From NCBI GenBank assembly GCA_002402085.1, contig NVVB01000121.1, positions 4,051 through 9,078 of the forward strand: DNA of 5,028 bases, read 5' to 3'. The DNA comes from Gammaproteobacteria bacterium (GTDB taxonomy: Bacteria; Pseudomonadota; Gammaproteobacteria; Pseudomonadales; UBA3067). Below, one piece after another: positions 1 to 5,008 of the stretch (positions within the stretch are counted from its first letter, which is position 1; each line of letters starts with the position of its first letter). The notes beneath the pieces are model-generated. The model was not told the origin of the DNA, searched no databases, and saw only the letters and a list, made by a program, of their open reading frames with translations. Made by a program: the position numbers and the translations under genes.

Positions 1-553
1 ATGCGTTTTCCTCATTCTTTTCTATTTTACGAATTGCACTATGGCATTTATAGAACAAAGAATTTAATTGGCGTAGCGCTAATCCCGGCCTAAAAGGAAG
101 GCTTTCATCATTTGATATCTTTATTATCGTTTCATGAGGGTTACTTTTTAAGGCGGTTATGACTTTCTTAAGCTGTTCCTTGGTAGGTATCTTGTCTTGT
201 TGTTTCCCATCCCATAAAATTCTATTTTTATTTTCGGTATTGAAGCACTGTATATCAATACCATTTGTGACAACGACAAAGGGGACATTAACTTCCTTGG
301 ATTTAGCATAGGCAATGGCTTGGTCTCTATCTTTTACAGTCAATTTCTTTGATATTTTTTTTGCCTCAATCAAGAACAGCGGTTTTTTCTTACCACATGT
401 TACTAATATATCAATATAACCCTTGGTGTAGCGATCAGTAATGGATACGCCTGTTTCAAAATCAAGATCAGTTACAAGGTCATAACCTCTGCGCTGAAGA
501 TACGGGAGTATCTTTTTAACAACTGTTTCAGTTTCTGTATTAATTGTGGTCAT
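1..553 (-). CDS. N-terminal part of restriction-type protein: HsdR-like PD-(D/E)XK domain, probably fused to an N-6 DNA methylase (runs off left edge)
   Basis: The frame is open for 184 codons from ATG at 553-551 to the window edge, with an in-frame stop upstream of that ATG, so this is the natural start. No clear Shine-Dalgarno is visible. The N-terminus matches the type I restriction HsdR N-terminal nuclease fold: a helix with E9, then YLQRRGYDL (18-26), YIDILV with D48, and FLIEAKK with E63 and K65, giving the D-(E)xK active site. Next come DQAIAYAKS (about 76-84) and VVVTNGIDIQCF (about 93-104), the usual 'TNG' strand. After residue 155 the protein reads LNSLFYKCHSAIR (about 163-175), resembling the linker that opens N-6 adenine methylase domains in single-chain restriction-modification proteins. 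Cleavage of unmodified foreign DNA is the family role. The methylase half is inferred and lies outside the window; a stand-alone HSDR_N protein is the alternative. Confidence 0.8.
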   Translation of the reverse strand, partial: MTTINTETETVVKKILPYLQRRGYDLVTDLDFETGVSITDRYTKGYIDILVTCGKKKPLFLIEAKKISKKLTVKDRDQAIAYAKSKEVNVPFVVVTNGIDIQCFNTENKNRILWDGKQQDKIPTKEQLKKVITALKSNPHETIIKISNDESLPFRPGLALRQLNSLFYKCHSAIRKIEKNEENA

Positions 554-641
554 TTTATATTCATTTCTATATTTTTGAGAGGGATTTTACCATTACTTGG
601 CGACTATGGATAATTGAAATCTAACATTTTATTCTAATGCC

Positions 642-665
642 CGCGCTCCTTTTGCCCGGAGCGCG
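642..665. repeat. GC-rich 8-bp inverted repeat
   Basis: CGCGCTCC (642-649) and GGAGCGCG (658-665) pair perfectly over 8 bp with an 8-base loop (TTTTGCCC). It is much richer in G and C than its surroundings and lies about 90 bp upstream of the restriction gene's start. Neither strand has a T-run after it, so a Rho-independent terminator is unlikely; a REP-like hairpin or protein site are possibilities. Confidence 0.6.
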
Positions 666-753
666 CTGTTTCACTTTCGTCATTGTAAACATACTTTTTA
701 AAGCTTCATACTATCAGTCGCTTAGCTTGCACTTCCTAAACCACGCCTTACCC

Positions 754-779
754 AGAAAGAGAGCAACTGCTCTCTTTCT
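754..779. terminator. Perfect 12-bp inverted repeat, possible bidirectional terminator
   Basis: AGAAAGAGAGCA (754-765) is followed after two bases (AC) by its exact reverse complement TGCTCTCTTTCT (768-779). Read as RNA on either strand it gives a GAGAGC/GCTCTC stem with a four-base loop, flanked by AAA on one side and UUUCU on the other, which is the layout of a bidirectional intrinsic terminator. The U-tracts are short and interrupted, so efficiency is uncertain. It would insulate the minus-strand restriction gene from transcription entering from the right. A binding site for a dimeric regulator is the alternative. Confidence 0.45.
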
Positions 780-876
780 CCGCTCACAAAACACTTTCCC
801 TATCAAGCCCAAGGCTACATTAAAGCCCTCTAAATTCAATTGCTTAATTCTCAATTTCGAGATCATTCAATTCAGA

Positions 877-969
877 GTACTTAGGGGAAGAGAGTACTTA
901 GGGGACACCCACTTCATTTTACAGCTTGGTAGGTACTTAGGGGACACCCACTTCATTTTACAGCTTGGC
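877..969 (+). repeat. Tandem copies of a RAYT-element end motif (39-bp period)
   Basis: GTACTTAGGGGACACCCAC and the following 17 bases (through TACAGCTTGG) occur at 894-929 and again at 933-968, a 39-bp period with no mismatch over 36 bases. A third, partial copy (GTACTTAGGGGA) sits at 877-888. The same core, as GGGGACATCCACTT, forms the left end of the transposase unit at 1335-1360, and a diverged inverted copy (AGGACAGCCAC) forms its right end at 2579-2607. These are therefore best read as stacked end sequences of the same mobile family, left behind by other insertions or by end duplication. Confidence 0.75.
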
Positions 970-1121
970 GTCGAAGCTTTCCTGTGTAAACACGCATATT
1001 TTCTCGCACAATCTTAAGCACTTCCATATAAGTAAATCAAACAATACAGGGTGTCTTCTGATTGTGGGTAACACGAACCTTTTGACCTTTCCATCTTAAG
1101 CGCATGAAGCGTAGCTCTAAA

Positions 1122-1158
1122 ATGTCATTGTTCTGCGTTTCCCCATATACTTGTACAA
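1122..1158 (+). promoter_or_regulatory. Putative autoregulated promoter of the Phd/YefM antitoxin with TGTACA operator
   Basis: ATGTCA (1122-1127) and TATACT (1146-1151) form a reasonable -35/-10 pair with an 18-bp spacer. Directly after the -10, TTGTACAA (1151-1158) is an 8-bp palindrome with the TGTACA core known from YefM-YoeB operators, placed where bound repressor would cover the transcription start, 18 bp before the antitoxin ATG. Only one such site is seen, whereas yefM operators usually have two. The assignment is by resemblance only. Confidence 0.45.
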
Positions 1159-1176
1159 ACTTATTTGGTGCTCGTC

Positions 1177-1326
1177 ATGCAAACTATTAATATCAGCGAT
1201 TTCAGAGCTAACCTACTGAGCTATTTAGAAAAAGCCAATGCTGGAAAGCCAATATCTGTTACGTCTAACGGCAAATTACTGACAACTATCGCTCCTCCTG
1301 TAAATCAAAGAGCAGCCGCCAAGTAA
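1177..1326 (+). pseudogene. Phd/YefM-family antitoxin, 3'-truncated by a mobile-element end
   Basis: The 49-codon frame opens MQTINISDFRANLLSYLEKA, a clear Phd/YefM (prevent-host-death) N-terminus, followed by GKPISVTSNGKLLTTIAPP. This is the conserved strand-helix DNA-binding fold, in which the antitoxin represses its own operon. Full-length relatives are about 70-90 residues, with a C-terminal helix that wraps the toxin. Here the reading stops after PVNQRAAAK, where the next bases (1322 on) belong to the element-end repeat AGTAACTTTTGGG, which supplies the TAA stop. The toxin-neutralising tail is therefore gone, and no RelE/YoeB/Doc-like toxin follows. A modest GGTG lies 8 bp upstream of the ATG, and a TGTACA site precedes it. 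The fragment could still bind DNA, but as an antitoxin it is probably dead. Confidence 0.75.
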
Positions 1327-1360
1327 CTTTTGGGAGTAACTTTTGGGGACATCCACTTAG
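1322..1360 (+). repeat. Left end of RAYT-like element with a 13-bp direct duplication
   Basis: AGTAACTTTTGGG occurs at 1322-1334 and again immediately at 1335-1347. The second copy continues into GGACATCCACTTAG, matching the GGGGACACCCACTT core of the array at 877-969. The arrangement (a partial end followed by a full end) mirrors 877-929. It marks the boundary between the truncated antitoxin and the transposase unit. GGGG (1345-1348) can pair with CCCC (1361-1364) in a short hairpin, in line with the subterminal hairpins of HUH transposons, but the stem is only five pairs. Confidence 0.6.
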
Positions 1361-1398
1361 CCCCACATTAAAAGCTAATTCCAGAAAAAAGCCACACC

Positions 1399-2487
1399 CT
1401 AACCATACAACTTCAACGACGCCCCCTTCCCCTTAATCCAGCCCAATGGCGATTCCGGCTTTTCCTGCGTTGAGCGACGCTTGTTCACTCTAGCCTGATA
1501 CTTTTCTAATGAAGACACACTTCCCGCCGCATCAAAAAAATATTTCTGAAAATGGCAAACTGAATCGATCCAACTTTCCTCTTCAATCCCTAATCGATTT
1601 AAAATCGAAGGCAACCCCTCTTCAATTTTACCGCGCTTATCCTTGCGCACTATTCTTCCCGTCCAATCCACCAGCTTAAAATAGTCTTGCTGGGTAAAAG
1701 GCAACCCTTTTGATAAAGGGGCATGACAACTTCCATTAAGCGCTTTAAGCCTGGCCCTCTTATGCTTACAAGCCCCTTTTTCTATTTCGTTCTTCTGATA
1801 CGTCTTAAGTAATTTCTTTTGTGCTTTATTTGGTTTTGAAACCCGCCTTGCATGTTCAAATAATCGTTCTTGAATAGAAGTAAAGTCAGACTCCTCCGGC
1901 GTTGCCGCCATGGTTGCACGTACAGGGTTTAGATCCACATACGCCATACAAGAAAGCACCGCCTTCTCGTCCAGCAGGGCTTGGCTCTTAAATCGCCCCT
2001 CCCAAAAGCGCCCTGAGCACCGCTCTTCCTTGTTTGCCATTCTAGCAACGTATTCATTCAGACAGCGCATAAACCAGGAAATACTGGCGAGATTTTCGCG
2101 CCACTGTTCTACTTTTTCTCTATGGACGGCCAAATCAACTTTACTTTTAGTAAGCCTCATTAAATTCTGAAGATTCCTAGCCGCCACCGGGAACAGTCTT
2201 CCCCAGCGATCAATCACCTCCTTCTCAGACCAAGAGTTAACTTCCTCCTGATTGATAAAAAGTACTAAATGGTAGTGATTACTCATAATTGCATAGGCGC
2301 ATAAATCGATGGAAAACACCGACGCCAGGAATTTACTTCGATCGACCAACCAACCTTTTCGATGATCAAAGTTTTGCTTAGTTTGGAAGTCGTCACCACA
2401 GAGATAGGCACGGCGAACACAGCGGGAAATACAGTGATAGAAAGGCGTATCTTCCACTGCTATCAGTTCTTTACGGGCACGGGTCAT
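1399..2487 (-). CDS. REP-associated tyrosine transposase (RAYT), Y1/HUH family, long form
   Basis: This 362-residue protein belongs to the Y1 transposase superfamily (IS200-like, COG1943 type), which nicks and joins single-stranded DNA through a tyrosine. The opening PFYHCISRCVRRAYLCG (15-31) is the usual first strand. CAYAIMSNHYHLVLF (63-77) holds the HUH metal-binding pair H71 and H73. GRFWEGRFKS (159-168) and AYVDLNPVRA (182-191) are the signature segments, and Y183 is the likely nucleophile. The C-terminal extension contains LVDWTGRIVRKDKRG (272-286), typical of the 300-plus-residue gammaproteobacterial group; short RAYTs such as E. coli RayT are about 165 residues. AAGGA lies 10 bases before the ATG, supporting this start. 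No internal stop or frameshift is seen, so it may be active. It is the only gene of its element and sits between inverted end motifs. Confidence 0.88.
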   Translation of the reverse strand: MTRARKELIAVEDTPFYHCISRCVRRAYLCGDDFQTKQNFDHRKGWLVDRSKFLASVFSIDLCAYAIMSNHYHLVLFINQEEVNSWSEKEVIDRWGRLFPVAARNLQNLMRLTKSKVDLAVHREKVEQWRENLASISWFMRCLNEYVARMANKEERCSGRFWEGRFKSQALLDEKAVLSCMAYVDLNPVRATMAATPEESDFTSIQERLFEHARRVSKPNKAQKKLLKTYQKNEIEKGACKHKRARLKALNGSCHAPLSKGLPFTQQDYFKLVDWTGRIVRKDKRGKIEEGLPSILNRLGIEEESWIDSVCHFQKYFFDAAGSVSSLEKYQARVNKRRSTQEKPESPLGWIKGKGASLKLYG

Positions 2488-2555
2488 TATAAAATCATCC
2501 TTAACTTTAATTCTTGATTACTTTTTGTTCGATTTATTCTTTGTATAGTCGACCT

Positions 2556-2584
2556 AGATTAGGCGCTTGGCGAAAACATGTCAA
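2556..2584 (-). promoter_or_regulatory. Putative promoter of the RAYT transposase, -35 inside the element's right end
   Basis: On the minus strand a consensus TTGACA (2584-2579) is followed after exactly 17 bp by TAATCT (2561-2556), a weak -10. Transcription would begin near 2549, leaving a leader of about 60 bases before the ATG at 2487. The -35 lies within the conserved end motif, so a transposase bound to its own end could reduce its expression; that consequence is inference. Confidence 0.45.
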
Positions 2585-2607
2585 ATTAATGTGGCTGTCC
2601 TTAAGTG
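2579..2607 (-). repeat. Right (inverted) end of RAYT-like element
   Basis: On the minus strand, ACTTAAGGACAGCCACATTAA followed by TTTGACA aligns with ACTTAGGGGACACCCAC-TTCATTTTACA of the array at 894-968, with a few substitutions and two one-base gaps. It is the inverted partner of the motif at 1335-1360 and directly abuts the surviving coding part of the IS4 transposase. Confidence 0.55.
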
Positions 2608-3456
2608 CCGACAATAGCAGATAGGGAAGCTGACATTTATGATATGTTCTTACTGGCTGACGAATTGGATACCCATTATTTAATTCGGGCTTCGCATAAC
2701 CGGAAGGTAAACAAGTCATCTATTCACTCCAATGGCTCCGGAGAAAACTTGTGGGATTTCATGAGTCGCAAGCAAAGTTTAGGTGAGATAAAGATTAACG
2801 TTCCAGCTAAAGACGGTCAGCCTAAACGAATTGCAGTATGTCAATTAAAATTTGGGAAAATCAGCCTACTACCACCCCGCAGCTTTAAAGGAAACAAATC
2901 AGTCACTTCAGCGTTAACGCTTTATTCCGTTCAGGTTTCTGAAGATAGGCCGCCTAGAGGAGCATGTAAAATTGACTGGGTACTGCATACGAACATTCCT
3001 ATTCATAACTATGAGGATGCCATAGAAAAAGTGAATTGGTACTGCTTGAGATGGAGGATCGAGATCTATTTCAAAGTAATAAAGTCTGGATTTAATGTGG
3101 AGCACTGTAGATTGGAAGCGGCTGACCGTCTGATTCGATATTTGTCTGTAGTTAGCATCGTGGCATGGAGGATATTCTGGTTAACTCTGGTATCGAGGGT
3201 GTTGCCACACGGGCTAGCTTCTGACTTCTTGAGCAAGGATGAGTGGCAAGTATTATTTGCGAAATTTAATCCTGCTGATAAAATCCCGAAGAAGCCGCCT
3301 TCATTGAAAAAGGCTACAATCTGGATTGCGCAACTGGGAGGATTTTTAGCTAGGAAGGGGGATGGCAGCCCTGGCATTATACATATATTGCGAGGGCTAA
3401 AGAGATTGTCCGACATGATGGTCGGAATGCGATTATATAGTAGTATTTATGGGTAA
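2605..3456 (+). pseudogene. IS4-family (Tn5/IS50-like) transposase, 5'-truncated remnant
   Basis: The readable 283 residues correspond to the C-terminal 60 percent of a Tn5-type transposase (Tn5 has 476). The fragment opens at IADREADIYDMF, whose D6 is the second catalytic aspartate. The Y-(2)-R-(3)-E-(6)-K signature is intact as Y146, R149, E153 and K160, with E153 the catalytic glutamate. The tail WIAQLGGFLARKGDGSPG (240-257) and RGLKRLSDMMVGMRL is the usual C-terminus of this group. About 185 N-terminal residues, including the first catalytic aspartate, are missing, and in-frame TAA codons stand at 2602 and 2587. The GTG at 2605 is simply the first codon after a stop, with no ribosome binding site, not a real start. 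The break coincides with the right end of the RAYT-like element, so insertion and deletion there is the likely cause. No catalytic product is expected. Confidence 0.85.
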
Positions 3457-3474
3457 TAGAAAGGTGTTGTGGGG

Positions 3475-3515
3475 GCTGAGGGTTAGATACCCTCGGCTAC
3501 CCGATTAGCTTTTTT
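3475..3515 (+). terminator. Hairpin after the IS4 transposase remnant, possible terminator
   Basis: GCTGAGGGT (3475-3483) pairs with ACCCTCGGC (3489-3497) over nine positions with one G-U wobble around a five-base loop (TAGAT). A run of six T follows at 3510-3515, but 12 bases after the stem rather than immediately, so termination may be weak. It lies 18 bp after the transposase stop and may belong to the right end of the old IS4 element, whose terminal repeat could not be identified because the left end is gone. Confidence 0.4.
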
Positions 3516-3576
3516 ATCCCAACTATTGCAATGATAGTAAACATTATTTTTTACCATACAACAGATAGATTTGTTT

Positions 3577-3635
3577 AAAAGGTGATCTATTTCATTCCGG
3601 CTTTGTTATTTTATAAGGAATGAAATATCACTTTT
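3577..3635 (-). terminator. Long inverted repeat at the 3' end of the pentapeptide gene, probable terminator
   Basis: TATTTCATTCC (3588-3598) and GGAATGAAATA (3617-3627) are exact 11-bp inverted arms. With small bulges the pairing continues outward, AAAAGG-TGAT on one side and ATCA-CTTTT on the other, to about 19 pairs around an 18-base loop. On the minus strand the stem begins within the last codons and stop of the pentapeptide gene and ends in CTTTT, so it fits a terminator for that gene. The stem is AT-rich and the U-tract short, which leaves some doubt. Confidence 0.5.
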
Positions 3636-4791
3636 CGTCATCTGGTTTCTTAGGGATGCTTTTACCGCAAGCTGCATCCTTATCTCGATAAGCTAACCAC
3701 CAATTTTTAGCTCCAGCTAAATGTTGACATGCAGTTTCAAAACGAGAAGCTACTTTATCGCTTTCATCAAATTCAGCGTATCTCTTACCTGTAAGATCCG
3801 CATAAGAAAAATCTGCACCTTCTAAATCTGCATCTATTAAGACAGCCTCTCTTAGGTTTGCTTGGCTGAGATCAGCATTACGAAAATCAACACCAAAAAA
3901 AGATGCTCCAACTAAGTTAGCTCTAAACAAAACCACCCCCTTTAAATTGGCACCATCTAGAGAAGCACCTTGTAAATGTGCATGTGAAAGACTGGCACCT
4001 TCCATGCTTGCTCCTGACAGAATCGCGCCCCTAAGGTCTGCGCCAAATAAATTAACGTTGGGTAAATGAATATTTGTAAGGTCCATACCTGATAAATTAA
4101 TATTTGATAAATCCCATCCATATGCTTCTGCAGTACTTATTTCTAGCTTAGGTAAATCATTAGGTTTCACCCCGAGAATTTTAGCTAATTGTTCAGAGCT
4201 TATAGTTTTAAGTTCTTTTTCAGACATGCTATTTATAACATTAGTTTTCCTTGGGTCGTCAAATGATAAAAGTAATTGAACACGTGTTCTATATGGGCTT
4301 TGTAACGTTTTAATTGTACTAGCTGCTACTTCCTGAATTAAATCTAAAAGATTTTCATCAACCTCATTATCTCCTGCAATAGTAATAAATGGGGACGAGA
4401 AAACCCAAAAATCAGGTATTTTAGGTATTTCTTCTGATTGTAATTGAGAAGTCCTTTCTAAGGCTATTTTTTTAGAAGTTGTTCCTAGTTGTGTAATCCA
4501 TATGTTAGTTTTATTTTCTAATCTGTCTCGGTTAAGCTCGTATTTTTGAGATGCCAACCCAAACGCTGTAACATATATAGTTATGAGCCAAATAAGAAAA
4601 GTTGGTTTCTTTGGACTAGTTACTGAATCTTTATTGCATTTTTCTTCTAGCCTATTATTCCAACCATTAGGGAATATTTTAAGTAATATAACGGGGATAC
4701 ATGATTGATTGTAAATGAATACGCCTATTCTTTTAATTGAAGGTTTTATTTTTTCAACATGATATTTTTTTATAAATATACGCAACTCCAT
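3628..4791 (-). CDS. Membrane-anchored pentapeptide-repeat protein
   Basis: The 387-residue protein starts at an ATG preceded by AAAGG with an 8-base spacing. Residues 1-60 are basic and partly hydrophobic. Residues 64-80 (TFLIWLITIYVTAFGLA) form one clear membrane segment, followed by QKYELNRDRLENK (82-94), a segment familiar from other membrane-anchored pentapeptide proteins. Residues 226-335 contain 22 uninterrupted five-residue repeats of the A(D/N)LxG type (for example ADLRG 251-255, ANLKG 281-285, ADLEG 321-325), enough for about five and a half turns of a right-handed quadrilateral beta-helix. The C-terminal cap holds CQHLAGAKNWWLAYRDKDAACG (355-376), also recurrent in this group. Family members often act through protein contacts or DNA mimicry (Qnr, MfpA), but the membrane anchor makes gyrase protection unlikely here and the function is unknown. 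It is a single-gene unit without a cotranscribed partner. Confidence 0.85.
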   Translation of the reverse strand: MELRIFIKKYHVEKIKPSIKRIGVFIYNQSCIPVILLKIFPNGWNNRLEEKCNKDSVTSPKKPTFLIWLITIYVTAFGLASQKYELNRDRLENKTNIWITQLGTTSKKIALERTSQLQSEEIPKIPDFWVFSSPFITIAGDNEVDENLLDLIQEVAASTIKTLQSPYRTRVQLLLSFDDPRKTNVINSMSEKELKTISSEQLAKILGVKPNDLPKLEISTAEAYGWDLSNINLSGMDLTNIHLPNVNLFGADLRGAILSGASMEGASLSHAHLQGASLDGANLKGVVLFRANLVGASFFGVDFRNADLSQANLREAVLIDADLEGADFSYADLTGKRYAEFDESDKVASRFETACQHLAGAKNWWLAYRDKDAACGKSIPKKPDDEK

Positions 4792-5008
4792 AAATATAAC
4801 CTTTGATTTTTAATTATTATTTACGTCAAATTATTTGACGTAAATTTCTATTCATTGTCTTCATGTGATTCAACATCAATCAACTTACCCAGTCAAAAAA
4901 TATTGGCTTCCATCAGCCTTTTCTAGAGCTAACAGATAATTAGACTCCCCACCTTATCCGAGAGCTGTGTTTAAATGACCATTCTCTCACACTTGGAGTC
5001 ATAAAAAG
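4792..5008. other. Divergent intergenic region between the pentapeptide gene and the right-edge gene
   Basis: This spacer separates two divergent starts. It contains the pentapeptide gene's ribosome binding site (CCTTT at 4800-4804 on the plus strand), a 27-bp palindrome (4819-4845), small possible hairpins such as GGCT/AGCC near 4907-4920, and GGAG upstream of the ATG at 5009. If the right-edge gene is an IS110 transposase, the left end of that element must lie somewhere in this spacer, but no boundary can be fixed from this sequence. Confidence 0.5.
4819..4845. promoter_or_regulatory. 27-bp near-perfect palindrome upstream of the pentapeptide gene
   Basis: ATTTACGTCAAA (4819-4830) and TTTGACGTAAAT (4834-4845) are exact 12-bp inverted arms around TTA. 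It ends 28 bp upstream of the pentapeptide ATG and therefore sits where that gene's promoter should be; one arm supplies a TTGACG on the minus strand that could serve as a -35. An operator for a dimeric repressor is the favoured reading. A bidirectional terminator or the inverted repeat of an element end are alternatives, and no U-tract of note follows on either strand. Confidence 0.5.

Larger units (their letters stand above)
554..1176. other. Gene-poor intergenic stretch with hairpins and element-end remnants
   Basis: No convincing gene lies here. The one long plus-strand open frame (637-1017) is low in protein-like character, runs across two inverted repeats, and encodes the tandem repeat twice as YLGDTHFILQLG, so it looks accidental. 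The stretch contains a GC-rich hairpin (642-665), a 26-bp inverted repeat (754-779), mobile-element end repeats (877-969), a broken minus-strand open frame (953-1174), and the promoter/operator of the antitoxin (1122-1158). It probably grew by repeated insertion and decay. Confidence 0.6.
1335..2607 (-). mobile_element. RAYT/IS200-like mobile element, one transposase between inverted end motifs
   Basis: The unit consists of one HUH transposase gene bounded by imperfect inverted ends: plus-strand TTGGGGACATCCACTT on the left and, reading the minus strand, ACTTAAGGACAGCCACATTAA on the right (about 2579-2607). The right end also lines up well with the array at 894-968, including the following TTNATTTNACA stretch. 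Both flanks are broken genes (antitoxin to the left, IS4 transposase to the right), as expected for an insertion followed by deletion. Exact ends are uncertain by several bases and no target duplication is seen. Confidence 0.6.

Noticed and set aside
894..969. CRISPR-like repeat array
   Set aside because: There are only two full copies, three bases apart, with no spacers of even length and no cas genes. The repeat matches transposase-element ends instead.
637..1017. Plus-strand open frame of 126 codons
   Set aside because: It crosses the hairpin at 642-665, the inverted repeat at 754-779 and the tandem end repeats, has no recognisable domain or ribosome binding site, and its only pattern (YLGDTHFILQLG twice) is the DNA repeat translated.
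1328..1400. Rho-independent terminator for the RAYT transposase
   Set aside because: A run of six T follows the stop on the minus strand, but no adequate stem precedes it. The later GGGG/CCCC pairing is only four to five pairs.
1910..2170. Plus-strand open frame of 86 codons
   Set aside because: It lies entirely inside the well-supported minus-strand RAYT transposase and has no family resemblance.
1327..2600. A toxin gene to pair with the Phd/YefM antitoxin
   Set aside because: No RelE, YoeB or Doc-like reading frame follows on the plus strand; the space is filled by the RAYT-like element.
2534..2719. Minus-strand open frame of 61 codons
   Set aside because: It straddles the element junction and the start of the IS4 remnant, where the plus strand carries the clear DREAD motif, so it is an antisense shadow.
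2914..3416. Two minus-strand open frames (63 and 116 codons)
   Set aside because: Both are antisense to the conserved Y-R-E-K and C-terminal segments of the IS4 transposase remnant and match no family.
3457..3576. Right terminal inverted repeat of the IS4 element
   Set aside because: The left end of the element is lost and no segment here resembles known IS4 or IS50 ends, so a boundary could not be assigned.
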